From the NCBI GenBank assembly GCA_009809945.1, contig WTPW01000635.1, forward strand, positions 235,070-299,069: a stretch of 64,000 nucleotides of DNA, in the 5' to 3' direction. The notes under the pieces are model-generated. The model had not been told where the DNA came from. It did not search any database and was given only the letters and a program-made list of their open reading frames with translations. Positions 1 through 10,912 of the stretch are shown in pieces. Made by a program: the position numbers and the translations under genes. Numbering within the stretch: the first letter of the stretch is position 1; each line of letters starts with the position of its first letter. The stretch comes from Gigaspora margarita. Its lineage: Eukaryota > Glomeromycota > Glomeromycetes > Diversisporales > Gigasporaceae.

Positions 1-339
1 AAAAAAAAAAAAGATATAAGCGTTGTTTTATATAAGATTTAACTAACAGACCTATCCCTTACAGCGTGAGACGTCGCTACGAAGTTATTCAATTAGTGAA
101 GTAATGCTGATACTTTTTAAAAAAAAAGTTTATACACGAAGTTTCCGATTTTACAGTACATATAAATACTCGTGTAATGTCGATCCCGGAATTTGTATAA
201 GTATGGGTTTATATTGAAAAAATTTCCGAGGGGTTTTTTAAAGCAATAATTTTATGTTACACCAAATGTTGTATTCTGATTGGCTTTTCTATATAAATTT
301 ACTTGTCTTATAGATTTAAAAAAAAAAATAATAGAGATC

Positions 340-421
340 TCCTAGAGTATGGAGTAGCTGTCGGATTTCATTCCCACAAATGTAGAGGGCTTGAGGTTTA
401 CAGTTCGATTCCCAGTCTGTG
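340..421 (+). repeat. SINE-like head with tRNA-type promoter boxes
   Basis: The stretch has a B-box-like motif (CAGTTCGATTCCC, about 400-413) and, some 40 bases upstream, a weak A-box-like motif (TGGAGTAGCTGTCGG, about 350-364). This spacing is typical of tRNA-derived SINE heads. No convincing cloverleaf can be folded, so it is not a tRNA gene. Its right side is cut by the hAT-type element at 422-1739 and appears to resume at 1748. A segment from the resumed part (1749-1837) recurs at 2216-2304. The SINE reading is inferred from promoter-like boxes only. Confidence 0.3.
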
Positions 422-1739
422 TAGGGATACCGCGGATCTGCGATAGCATAATCTGCGCATAAATTAGATTTTAGCGCAGAAGCATATGCGACAGCATATT
501 CGCATATTAGGATGAATTTCGCATAATTAATAAAGCATAATCTGCGCATAAAATGCAGGAATTAAAAGATAAGTACTATCGGGTTTATCAATTTTCCTCA
601 CCAGTTCCCATTTGATTATATGAAACATAAATCATCAGATTTGAAATTTCAAATAACGGTACGAATGTTACCGTAAGTAATAAAACATATCGTCAAAGCA
701 ATATAAAGTTTAACAAGAAACATATATTTTACTAAAATTTTGTAGGGAATTTTTTGTTAGGACGCAAAAGTAGAGTTGGGTTTCATGCGTGCGCATAATT
801 GCGAATTGTGTGCATGTTTCCGAATCATGCGCATTTTACACAGGTAAAACTATAAATATTTTCTAAATTTATTATGGCAGAAAACCTTTGATGTGATATA
901 CAACTTTACCAATATTTTTATAAAATTATTAAAACTATCAGATCGAAGATCTAATGTAACGTGAAATCGAAGGAATAGAGGCATTTTAAAAAAATGCGAG
1001 TAACTCATAATTTGCTTATGAAACCTCCTTCGCATTTTAACAAAAAAAATTTCTTGCGAAATTTTGAGTAGAGACAGTCTTTGCTAATTCTCTACTTACC
1101 TTTGCTTTAATGCTAACACTTACCCTAAATTATTATAATTATTATATTATTAGTTTGTTTTGATCTCATATCTAAACTTATTGTTATTGAATATGTTATA
1201 AAATTCTGTTTAGAATACCACAATAAAAGTTGCATATTACACCATAAGTTTTGATATGAAAATTTTTTAGAAAACTATTGGAAAAGGTAATATCTAACAA
1301 AGGTTTTCTGGCATAATAAATTTAGAAAACAATTACAGTTTTACCTGTGTTACCCCATCAAAGTTTCTTTTATTTTTTTTTTATTATGCACGAATTTTCA
1401 AAAAATGCGTACAATATGCATTAATGCGCATGCGTATTTTATCCCATCTCCATGCAAATGAAGTTTTGTAATGCGATTCTTTTCAATAATTTTATAGTAC
1501 ACAGATGCTGTGGTTTTATTGGTAAGTTACTGATGGGTTCAGTAACTTACGATAATGATAATAATAAAAATTTACAATGATAAATTTACAACTCTGGTGA
1601 TCGCATATTTTCGCATATTTCTATCTGATTCGCATAATCTGTAGCATAATTTTAAAAAATTTATCGCATAATTCGCATAATTCGGGTTGTAAAGCAGGCA
1701 GAATTTGGGGTCTGTCGCAGCAGAAATTTTGGATCCCTA
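422..1739. mobile_element. Nonautonomous hAT-type element, 1,318 bp
   Basis: The element is bounded by exact 8-bp direct repeats AGTCTGTG at 414-421 and 1740-1747. Its inverted ends begin TAGGGATAC on the left and, read inward from the right, TAGGGATCC. An 8-bp duplication with TAGRG ends is the hAT signature. The interior has no coding capacity. It holds many CGCATAA/TTATGCG-type subterminal motifs at both ends (430-560 and 1600-1690) and a nested foldback at 838-1350. Removing the element joins 421 to 1748 and restores a continuous sequence. The 186-bp minus-strand open frame inside is an accident of the foldback arm. Confidence 0.75.
838..1350. mobile_element. Foldback element nested in the hAT-type element
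   Basis: The left arm (838-890, beginning ACACAGGTAAAAC) and right arm (1298-1350, ending GTTTTACCTGTGT) are near-perfect inverted complements of about 53 bp. They surround roughly 400 bp of AT-rich sequence without genes. The position inside 422-1739 shows it inserted after, or was carried by, that element. No clear target duplication was seen. Confidence 0.65.
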
Positions 1740-1748
1740 AGTCTGTGC

Positions 1749-1837
1749 ACTAACTCTAGATATCATCAGCTGACCAATTTTTTGCTTCACATGACTTAGA
1801 CGTCGATCATTTCTAAATTTGCCTTAGGCCACTGACT
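1749..1837. repeat. 89-bp dispersed repeat, copy 1
   Basis: The segment beginning ACTAACTCTAG and ending GGCCACTGACT is repeated nearly unchanged at 2216-2304, including the central CTTCACATGACTT and the TTGCCTTAGGCC palindrome. It may be the body of the SINE-like element whose head lies at 340-421. Copy 1 continues directly from the hAT target duplication. Confidence 0.7.
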
Positions 1838-1870
1838 AATCGTTTTCAATGACATATACGACATATATGT

Positions 1871-2083
1871 CCGGAGCGTATCATATGATGTTCATCATAT
1901 TACACAAACGCGTTAGTATGCATAAAAAATTTCCAAATTCTATTTCTGATAAGATTTACATTATATATATGCAAGTATATCAAAAAAGTAAATTTTGTCA
2001 AGATTTTTACAATTAAAGCGCATCAGAAAGGTAATTATTGTATCACTTTGCATAGACACTAATGGACCGTTGCTACGCTCCGG
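1871..2083. mobile_element. Possible small MITE
   Basis: Ten-base inverted ends CCGGAGCGTA (1871-1880) and TACGCTCCGG (2074-2083) bound about 213 bp with no coding content. The ends are unusually GC-rich for this region. No target duplication is clear, so the call rests on the inverted ends alone. Confidence 0.35.
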
Positions 2084-2089
2084 CCAATT

Positions 2090-4445
2090 AGTACTTATTG
2101 TAATTTAGTGAAAATTTTAGAAACTTTGATCGAATTTACCTTGGTACCCACCCGGCCAATTTTGTTAAAAATTTTTTTCTTTCAATTTTAAAGTTCTGTC
2201 TTTGCTGCAGTTCAGACTAACTCTAGTTCTCACCAGCTGCCAATTTTTTGCTTCACATGACTTTAGATGTCGATCATTTCTAAATTTGCCTTAGGCCACT
2301 GACTCGACATCTACAGTATTATTAGTACTTATTGTAATTGTGAAAATTTTAGAAACTTTGATCGAAGTTACTTTGGCACCCACCTGACCAACTTCGTTAA
2401 AATTTTTTTTCTTTCAATTTACAGTTCTGTAGAATTAAAGAAAAAAATATTTTTATCGAAATTGGTTAGCTGGGTGCCAGGATATCTTTGATCAAACTTT
2501 TAAAAATCTGTTGCAGTTTCTAATATTTTTAAAAATTAAAGAAACTTTGATCGAAAATATCTTGGCACACACCTGACCAATTTCGATAAAATTTTTTTTT
2601 TCTTTCAATTATACAGTTCTGTAGATGTAGAATTAAGAAAATAATATTTTTATCGAAAATTGGTTAGGTAAGTGCCAGGATATCTTCGATCAAACTTCTT
2701 AAAAAAAATAAAAATCTAATATTTTTAAAAATTGAAGAAACTTTATTGAAGATATCTTGGCACACCTGACCAATTTAAATAAAAAGTTTTTCTCTTAATT
2801 CTGCAGTGCTGTAGAATTATATAAAATATTTTTNATCAAACTTGGTTAGATGGATGCCAGGTATATTAGATCAAAATTTTAAAAATCTGCTGCGGTTTCT
2901 AACATTTTTAAATTTTCAAAAACTTTTATCAAAGATATATTGACACCACCTGACCAATTTCGATAAAATTTTATTCTTTAAATTCTACAGAATTATAGAA
3001 TTAAAATAAAAGCATTTTTATTGAAATTGGTTAGGTGGGTATCATGATATATTCGATCAAAGTTTTAGTTTTCAATCAAAATTTTAAAAATCTTTGCTGC
3101 AGTTTCTAATATTTTTAAAAATTTCAGAAACTTTGATCAAAGATATCTTGACACACATCTGATCAATTTAGATAAAAATTTTTTCTTTTAAATCTGCAAT
3201 TCTGTAAAATTAAAATAAAAATTATTTTATCAAAATTTGTTAGGGGTGCCAAGAATATTCAATCAAAGTTTCTGAAATTTTTAAAATATTAGAAGCTGCA
3301 GCAAAGATTTTTAAATTTGATCAAAATATTCTGGTATCAGCCTTACCAATTTCAATAAAAATATTTTATTTTAATTCTACAGAATTGTAAAATTAAAAAA
3401 AAAACTTTTATGTACCAAGATATCTTTGATCAAAATTTTTGAAAATTTTAAGTATATTAGAAATCACAGTAGGATTTTAAAATTTTGATTGAAGAATAAA
3501 ACTTTGAAGAAATTCTGCCATCCACCTAACCAATTTTGATAAAAATATTTTTATTTTAATTTTACAGAACTTTAGAATTAAAAGAAAACTATTTTATTAA
3601 AATTAGTCAGGTGTGTGCCAAGATATCTTTGATCAAAGTTTTCTATAATTTTTTAAATGTTAGAAACTGTAGCAAAACTTTTTAAACTTTGATCAAAATA
3701 TCCTAGCACCCATCTAACCAATTTCAATAAAAATATTTTTATTTTAATTCTACAGAACATTAGAATTAATAGAAAAAAAATGTAAGTGTAATTTTTAAAA
3801 TGTTAGTAGAAGCTGCAGCAAAGCATTTAAACTTTAATCAAAATATCCTAGTACCTATCTAACCAATTTCAATAAAATTATTTTTATTTAATTTTACAAA
3901 ATTATAGAATTAAAAAAAACTTTTTATTAAAATTGGTCAGGTATGTATTAAAATATCTCGATAAAAGTTTCTAAAATTTTTAAAAAATATTAGAAGTCTT
4001 AGCAAAGATCAATTTTAATAAAAATATTTTATTTAATTTTATAAAACTATAATTAAAAGAAAAAATTTTATTGAAATTGTTAGATTGTACCAAGATATCT
4101 TTAATCAAAGTTTCTTCAATTTTTAAAAATATTAGAAACCACAGCAGATTATTAAAAGTTTGATCAAAGATATTCTGGCACTTATCCAATTAATTTCGAT
4201 AAAAATATTATTTTTTTGACTCTATAGAATTGAAAGAAAGAATTTTATCAAAATTGGTCAAGTGTGTGCCAAGATATTTTCAAGCTAAATTTTAAAAATA
4301 TTACAAATTTTTAAAAATTTGATCAAAAATATCCTAGTACTAAGCTAACCAACCTCAATAAAAACATTATTTTTTTAATTTTACAAAGTTGTAAAATTGA
4401 AAAAAATTTTATCAAAATTGGTCAAATGAGTACCAAGATGACTTT
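2090..4445. repeat. Palindromic satellite array
   Basis: About a dozen tandem units of roughly 190 bp. Each unit is itself an inverted repeat: one arm runs AACTTTGATCAAAGATATC, GGCACCCACCTGACCAATTT, then T-rich sequence and CTACAG. The other arm is the reverse complement (CTGTAG, A-rich, AAATTGGTTAGGTGGGTGCC, GATATCTTTGATCAAAGTTT). Units near the left end (2340-3060) keep the motif best. Rightward units are progressively degraded and shorter, fading out near 4445. The 89-bp repeat copy at 2216-2304 sits inside the left edge. No genes. Confidence 0.8.
2216..2304. repeat. 89-bp dispersed repeat, copy 2
   Basis: This is the second copy of the segment at 1749-1837, with a few substitutions and one-base length changes. 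The flanks differ: here it is preceded by TTTGCTGCAG, a motif of the palindromic satellite, so it has landed in or beside that array. Confidence 0.65.
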
Positions 4446-5849
4446 TAATAAAAATTAGTGATCTATAGCATGTGATTTGCTAATTTTTCACTATGGCTAA
4501 AGTATGATTGTAATTCCAATAACATAGTAAAGTACTTATAAAAACTATATAAATATAAATACTTTATTAGAATTACAAAAAAAACTCTATAGTTAAAAAG
4601 ATCTTTAACCCTTATTACTATTTTTTTATTCTATATACAGTGGCCTATTATATTATTATAGACACTTGAAAATTTTATATTGAGCTAAATAAACAAGATA
4701 TAAAGCTAAAAATTGTATAAAATATTATTTAAATCTCAAGCTTTCAAATAAAAAAAAAGTTTGTAAAATTCTATACAATAGTTTTTAAGTTAATCAAGGT
4801 TACATGATTTTGTGTAATATTACACTTGTATGAAATTAGTAAATTTTAAAAAACTAGTCATTATAATTAATATATATTAAAAAATTTTTTTTATTAAGTA
4901 AACTAAATATGATTATTATTTGAAATTTGTTCAGTATAATAAATCACATACAATTCCAAATTGTTAAAAACTTTTAAAAATTTTAAACTAAATATTATTA
5001 TTAAGAAGTTATATACATATACTCTATGATACAATGTACCTATATCATGTAACTTATATATTTTATCAAGAATTTAACTAATTTTAACACCTGGTTAAAG
5101 TTATAAATTTTAACCACCCTTTATTTTTATAAAAGTTTTTTATATAAAAATTATTCTTTAAAGATTAGGGTTAGTGTATAGGTTATATTAAGTTAGAGAG
5201 TAGATTATTTATATGCAAAATTAGATGCTAAAACCTTTTACTTAATACCCCAAGCTAGTTTTTGTAATAAATTTTGCGATATTGATAATTTTTTGATTTT
5301 TTTTAAGTTTTCTTAAAATTTTCTTTATTTTGTTACACAAAATCCTGCAACCTGATTGGTAAATTATGGGGTGGTTAACATCACCAGGGGGGCAAGTTAG
5401 CAACACTCTTTTATTAATAATACATATATATTAATCTAATATAATATTATATATATCTGTTTATTTATTTATTTATTATTTACATATTTATTTATCTTTA
5501 ACTAGACCAAATTCTATTTTGTTTATTTTAGTTATGGGCCCTAAGCTTAACTCCACTTCTAATTATAAATCACCCTAAACCTTATTACTAACTAAAAACT
5601 ACTTCTAACTACCTAATCCCTAATACTAACCTTATATCCAACTAAAAACTACCTGATCCCTAACCCTAACCTTATATCTAATAAAAACCATCTGATCCCT
5701 AACCCTAAACCTAATTCTAAAACCCATTTCTGCCTGCTCAATACTATTTTTAGACTAGTCTTAAACCCAATCCAATTTTTACTAACTCATTTCTAATCCT
5801 AAATCAAGTTCTATCCCTCTTCCAAAACTTAACTCAATTATTACTTGCT
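4446..5849. other. AT-rich spacer with CTAACC-rich stretch
   Basis: No gene is visible. At 5570-5730 the plus strand is rich in degenerate CTAACCCTAA and ACTAACC words, like eroded telomere-type repeats, but never in perfect tandem. A short unusual block at 5380-5410 has a run of Gs (ACCAGGGGGGCAAG). The rest is A/T-rich. Confidence 0.5.
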
Positions 5850-6230
5850 TTATAGACAATTACTTTTCTATATCATACAATTATTTTATTCACATTAAAA
5901 TCTCAGATTTTCTAGTATTATTTTATTTGTATTGATCATTTTATTTAGCATGTACTGATATATATAAAAATCAGTAAATAATTATTGGAATCAAAAACAG
6001 CAAAACAAGTTCAAAATCAAACACCTAACACTTACTAGTACTTAATACTCTTTAGATTATTTCATTGTATTAATCATTTTACTTAGCTTGAACTAGCATA
6101 TATAAAAATCAGTTATTAATATTGGAATCAAAAAAAGCAAAACAAGTTCAAAATTAGAAATCTAAATACAAATCAGTATATAATAATCTTCAGATCATTA
6201 ATTATATTAATCATTTTATCAGCTAGTACT
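5850..6230. repeat. Diverged outlier of the 34880-41035 satellite
   Basis: Three degraded units of about 130 bp share the phrases GCAAAACAAGTTCA, ATTAATCATTTTA and TTAGC...TATATAAAAATCAG in the order seen in the large satellite at 34880-41035. This suggests dispersed seeds of one satellite family. No coding content. Confidence 0.5.
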
Positions 6231-6232
6231 AG

Positions 6233-6396
6233 CATGTCTGAAATTGGCATCCACTTTAAGTTGCAATTTCTGGTGCCTGAAGTTGCATATGACTAAAATT
6301 AGCTTCTGATATTAGAAATCCAGCTGGCAGTTTTAGGAAAGTATAATTTCAAGCACCTGAAGTTGCAACTTCAAGTGGGTACCAACTTTAGACATG
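6233..6396. mobile_element. Small MITE with ~34-bp inverted ends
   Basis: The left end CATGTCTGAAATTGGCATCC and the inverse right end (ending GGTACCAACTTTAGACATG) match over about 34 bp with a few mismatches. The interior (about 95 bp) has weaker internal repeats of the same AAGTTGCA motif. No clear target duplication, so the family is unassigned. Confidence 0.6.
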
Positions 6397-7459
6397 ATAT
6401 ATTACTATTGTAAAGGGTCTTATGCATAAGCTATTCCATATAAAATCTAAAAAAACTTTTGTAATATTTTTACAAACTGATCTAAATTAGTGTAATGCAT
6501 CAACTAATACATTTTTTATTCTGTCTTGCAAAATGCATTTGCTAGCACCTTTTCTTTTTAGAACAGACAAAGAAGTTAACATGGTGTTCTTACAAAATGC
6601 ATTCACTAATGCTTTTTCTCCTTTTGATCCAAGCTTGTTATAATTAGGGCTAAAAAACTAGTGCAATGTTCTTGTAATATGCATCAGTAATAGTTTTCAA
6701 CTTCTTGATCCAATATTGCCATTAAAAGATCAAAAAAATTAGCATAAAGTTCTTAAAAAATCCTACCATTAGCGCAAATAATGAAATTCATACCAACTTA
6801 TCTAAAAAATGCAACAAATTGGGTCGACTAAGATAAACCTGACAACACAGAACCACTATAAGTAGCAAAATTCACAACTACAAGAATGACTAAAATGAAG
6901 TATCTTGAACATGAAATTATACTGATGAAAACTTTAGTAAAGCAATGACATGACATGATGACACCTACAATAGCAAAATTACAAGAAACTCAACAATATG
7001 GAATAAAATCCATATTTACAAGGACACCTAAATGAAGATGCTATAAACTATGACACCTAAAGCAATGAGTTTATACCAAGCCTCAAATAAAGTGATGATG
7101 TAAAACAGCTTCAAAACTAGCAATTCTAGCAATGGTAACAAATAAAAAATAAAAATTAGCTAGTGTAATTATAATAGTATTCATTGTTTATATACTCTGT
7201 AATTGTTATGTTATATGAAAACATGGGTATAAAATATTATAATATACCCTTAGAGTACATAAATATTAATTCTATTATTAAATATAAAAGTTATATATTA
7301 AATTTAAAATTAAAAAAATTTTAAATAATTTTTAAATGTAATTACTATATTTAATAATTTTATAAATATTTGTTTTTTAAAAAATTTAAAATTTTTAGAA
7401 TATGTGTAATTTGTTATACTGAACAAAATTTACTTAGTAATTAAGTTTAGTTTATTTAA
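6397..7459. other. AT-rich spacer with degenerate short repeats
   Basis: Between about 6480 and 6760 a loose repeat (TTCTTGCAAAATGCAT-type words followed by TAATGCTTTT) recurs three or four times. From 6840 to 7150 a second loose pattern (AAATTACAAGAA, GACACCTA, AATGAAG) recurs. Neither is clean enough to define a unit. No gene is supported. Confidence 0.4.
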
Positions 7460-7462
7460 TAA

Positions 7463-7870
7463 AAAATTAACTTTTATATATGGGTAAGTCAATAGAAAAC
7501 AGGCAAATTGTTTTTATTAACTTTTTTTAAAAATTTGAATTAAAATATCTTAGCAATTATTAAATCAAATTTAATAAAAAATTAACTTTTATATATGGAG
7601 TAAGTTCATAGAAAACAGGCAAATTGTTTTTAACTTTTTTTAAAAATTTAAATTAAAATATCTTAGCAATTATTAAATCAAATTTAATAAAAAATTTTTT
7701 ATTTTAATTTTATAACTATATAGATTTAAAATAAAAAAAGTTTTATTAGATTTGGTTTAATAATTGCTATGATATTTTGATCTAAAGTTTAAAAAACTTT
7801 TACTTAGAAAATATTTTTGCCTGTTTTCTATTGAACTCCTCTCATATACTGAAAATTAATATTTATTTTT
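7463..7870. mobile_element. Foldback element with duplicated left arm
   Basis: The left arm (TATATATGG..AAGT..ATAGAAAACAGGCAAATTG) occurs twice in tandem, near 7475-7560 and 7590-7680. The inverse right arm (TTTTTGCCTGTTTTCTATTGAACTCCTC...) lies at about 7815-7850. Inside, a palindrome centred near 7725 resembles the AT arms of the 2090-4445 satellite. No open frame. Confidence 0.5.
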
Positions 7871-7911
7871 ATATTAAAACTATATTTTTACTAGTAAATT
7901 GTACAAATGAA

Positions 7912-8815
7912 AATTAGGGTAGCTGCACAATGCAGTTACGCTAAAACCAGGAATGTTATATAAGTACATCTTAAAATTAAAGTTTTCTGAAATAGAGTAT
8001 ATTATTTACATTATTCTGTTTTCTTTTTAATAATAAATGTACGTTATATAAATACTTTTTATATGCCAAATAGACTCGATTAAGCTAGTGATTTATTTGT
8101 TATAAAGAAAAATAAAACCAAATCTATTACTAGAGCTTCATACCAATAATAGCATATTTTGTTTTGAATTTAATGGCTTGCAACCTGAGCCCCTTCATGG
8201 TCCAGGTTGGCACATTAAATTTAAAACCAGTTGCTTTTTTAATTGTCATATAAAAATGATTACCTTTGTGATTTTGCATGCCAAATAAAACTGTTAATAG
8301 TTGTTATGCATCTATTAATTAACTATATAATATAATTATTATTATAATAAATTAATTTTTGCAAGGGTTAAAACCTCATTATTATTGTGGATTAAATTAT
8401 ATTTTTGATTCTTTGAAATAAAAATAAAACAATTGATGCATAATAAATAAATGAATCTATATCTGTATTATTTCACTAACAAATGCTTGTTGAAAACTTA
8501 GTTTGTAAATAATTATTTTACAGCAAGGCTATTTTATACAATTTAATATATTGTACTGAAATGTTTTTATAAATTGCACCAACTTTAAACCTAAACTTAA
8601 CTCTAATGACAATGACTAGAATAATTTGCTTATGAAATTATCTTTTGATGAAATTACATTTTATGAACAAACTTGTCCATAAATTAATCAATTGCAATAT
8701 AATATTGCCTGAATTAATTCTCTGCGAATTAAATTTTCTGTGAAGTATTTATTAGTAAGTTGATCAAAACCAAGTGAACCTGATATTATTAAATAAATAT
8801 AAAATAAAAAACTCA
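7912..8815. repeat. Dispersed repeat family A, copy 1
   Basis: The sequence starts TTAGGGTAGCTGCACAATG. It is homologous along about 0.8-0.9 kb to 61448-62236, sharing GCTAAAACCAGGAA, TATATAAGTACATCTTAAAATTAAA in part, TTATTTGTTATAAAGAAAAA, GAATTTAATG and AACCTGAGCCC blocks in the same order. Many CpGs of the other copy are TpG or CpA here (GCTGCGC to GCTGCAC). No protein was recognised; a small minus-strand frame at 8688-8948 overlaps its end and is not supported. Confidence 0.7.
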
Positions 8816-9193
8816 AATTAATGTATCTTAATAAGTGAACCTTAAAGTGATCTTTTAGTAATGACAAAAAGTATTTTATGTATTCTTGTTCAGCATTATT
8901 TCTGAATTTATGTTGATTCTGAATTGTTATTTTAGAATTAGTATCCATTTAACAATTATTAAAAAAAAGTATGTGAAAAAAATTTAATTATAATAATAAT
9001 AATAATTATAAAGTAAACAAATTAAAAAGTTAAAAAAAATATAAATAAATAAAAATGAATGAAAATGAATTAATATATGCTTACCTAAATATTAAATGCT
9101 TGACAAATTTTCAAAATAACATTCGAATATTAATATATATTTTAATCATTTTTGCATTCTCCATATAGAAACATTGCATATGTTTTTTAGCAA
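8816..9193. other. AT-rich spacer, nothing recognised
   Basis: The stretch is A/T-rich with short TAATAATAA runs. I see no gene, repeat family or inverted ends in it. Confidence 0.5.
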
Positions 9194-9318
9194 TAGCAGG
9201 AACTTGGTTGGGATGTTTTGTCTAACCCAAATCCAATTAGAAGATAATTACCACAATATTGCTTTTTTAAATAAAATATAATTAAAACAAAATTGCATTC
9301 CCAAGTTATTCCTACAGT
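9194..9318. mobile_element. Small foldback MITE
   Basis: Imperfect inverted ends TAGCAGGAACTTGGTTGGGA (9194-9213) and TCCCAAGTTATTCCTACAGT (near 9299-9318) enclose about 80 bp. It lies about 115 bp upstream of the candidate gene start at 9435. A TA-type target is possible but not certain. Confidence 0.45.
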
Positions 9319-9434
9319 ATTTTGTTTAGGCATGTGAAAGAAACTTAATTGCTAATTCGGCTAAGATTGGCACTGATTGCTATATGAATTTATTATAAAT
9401 TAAGGGGATAAGAGTTATAATTATTCTAATATAC

Positions 9435-9728
9435 ATGTTGAAATCTGAACACTTTGTCTTTAAAATGTCAAAAAAAATACAACAAATCACTGTTACGCTT
9501 GTAGAACCTGGTATTATTGATGAAAACTATCACTATGGACCTTTTTCACAATTTTGGTGGCGAGAAAATATTGCAAATAATAAAAATTTTCCTTTATTTC
9601 CAATTCGTATTGGACAAAAAACTATTACTATTCTTAATAGACAACAATTTGTTATTACAATAGTTGTTGGTTATTCAACTACTTTTTTTTTACCTGGTTA
9701 TCAATGTTCTTGTAACAGTCAATGCTAA
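9435..9728 (+). CDS. Candidate host gene exon, function unknown
   Basis: An open frame of 97 codons with an alternative start at codon 11 (MSKKIQQITVT). The amino-acid mix (GPFSQFWWREN, FPLFPIRIG) looks more protein-like than the low-complexity frames elsewhere in the window. It contains no domain that I recognise. It could be the first exon of a spliced gene, with further open sequence at 9880-10065 after a TTAATAG acceptor-like site and more at 10090-10170. The carboxyl end (GYQCSCNSQC) may already be intron read-through. I cannot exclude chance. Codon use is strongly A/T-ending, like the rest of the window. Confidence 0.35.
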   Translation: MLKSEHFVFKMSKKIQQITVTLVEPGIIDENYHYGPFSQFWWRENIANNKNFPLFPIRIGQKTITILNRQQFVITIVVGYSTTFFLPGYQCSCNSQC

Positions 9729-9879
9729 ACCTACAAAAAATGGGTTGAGCCCCTGATCTATATTGACAGCGCGTCTAACTCATCTCTAACCCATTCTTAC
9801 ATATTGTCAGACATGGAAATTTATATATAATGATACACCAATTTGAGAATATTAAAAAATAAGTATTACATATTAATAG

Positions 9880-10065
9880 TTAAGTTTTTCGAATTTTGAG
9901 GTATTTCCCTACGATGGGGCCTTATTAGATTTATTCGCCGCAAAATTTTGGTCCAGTGATTTATCACTGGTTAAAATCAGTTGGAATTTAGTCCATGGGT
10001 TAGTATTATTCATGAATTTGGTTGATGAAAGATCTGATCTTGCGATTATATTTTGTTTCTTCTAA
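9880..10065 (+). CDS. Possible second exon, function unknown
   Basis: This stretch stays open for 61 codons before a stop, with fairly high G+C for the window and residues such as FPYDGALLDLF and LVHGLVLFMNLVDE. It follows an acceptor-like TTAATAG. No initiator methionine opens the frame, so if real it is an internal exon of a gene beginning at 9435. No domain recognised. Confidence 0.25.
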   Translation, partial: LSFSNFEVFPYDGALLDLFAAKFWSSDLSLVKISWNLVHGLVLFMNLVDERSDLAIIFCFF

Positions 10066-10089
10066 TGTTCTTTTTTTTTTGCATTTTAG

Positions 10090-10170
10090 TTTTCGCAAAA
10101 AAATTGGAAGTCAGATATCATTCACTAATCGAAGTTGGAGTCGAGAAGACAAACAAATGCTTTCATTAAT
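10090..10170 (+). pseudogene. Myb/SANT-like fragment, probably decayed
   Basis: After an acceptor-like GCATTTTAG the frame reads NRSWSREDKQMLSLI (about 10126-10170). This fits the first-helix signature of Myb/SANT-like DNA-binding domains: W, S/T, acidic pair, then L/M and L/I. The same frame carries on downstream to about 10510 with protein-like stretches (SLNEALVNSF, FFEHKYINQYKSG) but with several in-frame stops, including one right after the signature. A remnant of a host Myb-like gene is the best guess. The motif is short, so this is tentative. Confidence 0.25.
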
Positions 10171-10673
10171 ATGTTAAATAAAAGACACTAGTAGAATGGA
10201 TTTAACACAATACATTCAGTATGTTTGTTAATTGGAATCAAAAAAACATGACATTCAATTATCTGTTTTATATCAACATGCAATAAACATTACTATATTA
10301 GATGTGAACTTTATTAGGCATAATACAATGAATTTTTGATACAAATTGTACGCTAATTGAATATATCCAACACTAATTTAAATAAGATCAACTCCAAATG
10401 CGCGATCTCTAAACGAAGCTCTAGTAAATTCTTTCTAAATGCCTTTTTTTGAACATAAGTATATAAATCAGTATAAATCGGGTTTTCTTAATATTCGCAT
10501 GATTGTTTGCCAGTAATCATAGCTATTCTTTTTTTTTCTTTTTATTATTATTCTCCGTATACAATTTCTAAGTTCAAGAGTTCACTCTTTTTGATAGAAA
10601 ACTTCCTAACCCCAGATCTGCTTGAAACAATTCGACTATATATAGAATCCTGAAATTTAATCTAAGCATTCAT
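10171..10673. other. Spacer, possible decayed coding tail
   Basis: There is no intact gene. The plus-strand frame that contains the Myb-like signature can be followed to about 10510 through several stop codons. After that the sequence is T-rich (TTTTTTTTTCTTTTTATT near 10531-10548) and featureless. Confidence 0.4.
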
Positions 10674-10680
10674 AGTAAAT

Positions 10681-10905
10681 GTCACGGATCATAATGAAAT
10701 CAAATTAAAATGAAATGCAGATTTTTATTTAACCCACTAAAACCTACTTATACTTGTTTAATATAAACTCTGCTCTAAAACTAACCTCTAACCCTAACCT
10801 CAAATCCTAAGAAATGCATCCCAAAAAATTTTATTTTTCAGCGGCTTGTCTATTTTTAATACCATACATATTTTATTTTAATCCGATTTCATTTTAATCC
10901 GTCAC
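10681..10905. mobile_element. GTC-end foldback MITE, small member
   Basis: Inverted ends of about 37 bp: GTCACGGATCATAATGAAAT on the left and the inverse (ATTTCATTTTAATCCGTCAC) on the right. They are flanked by exact 7-bp repeats AGTAAAT (10674-10680 and 10906-10912). If the outer T/A is counted as part of the ends, the duplication is 5 bp (GTAAA). The centre contains CTAACCTCTAACCCTAACC, a telomere-like string. The same ends and a similar flank occur at 41829-42307, so these are two members of one family. No coding sequence. Confidence 0.75.
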
Positions 10906-10912
10906 AGTAAAT

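Noticed and set aside
345-413. tRNA gene suggested by a GTTCGATTCC box
   Set aside because: No acceptor stem or full cloverleaf can be formed around the B-box; only a SINE-like head is kept.
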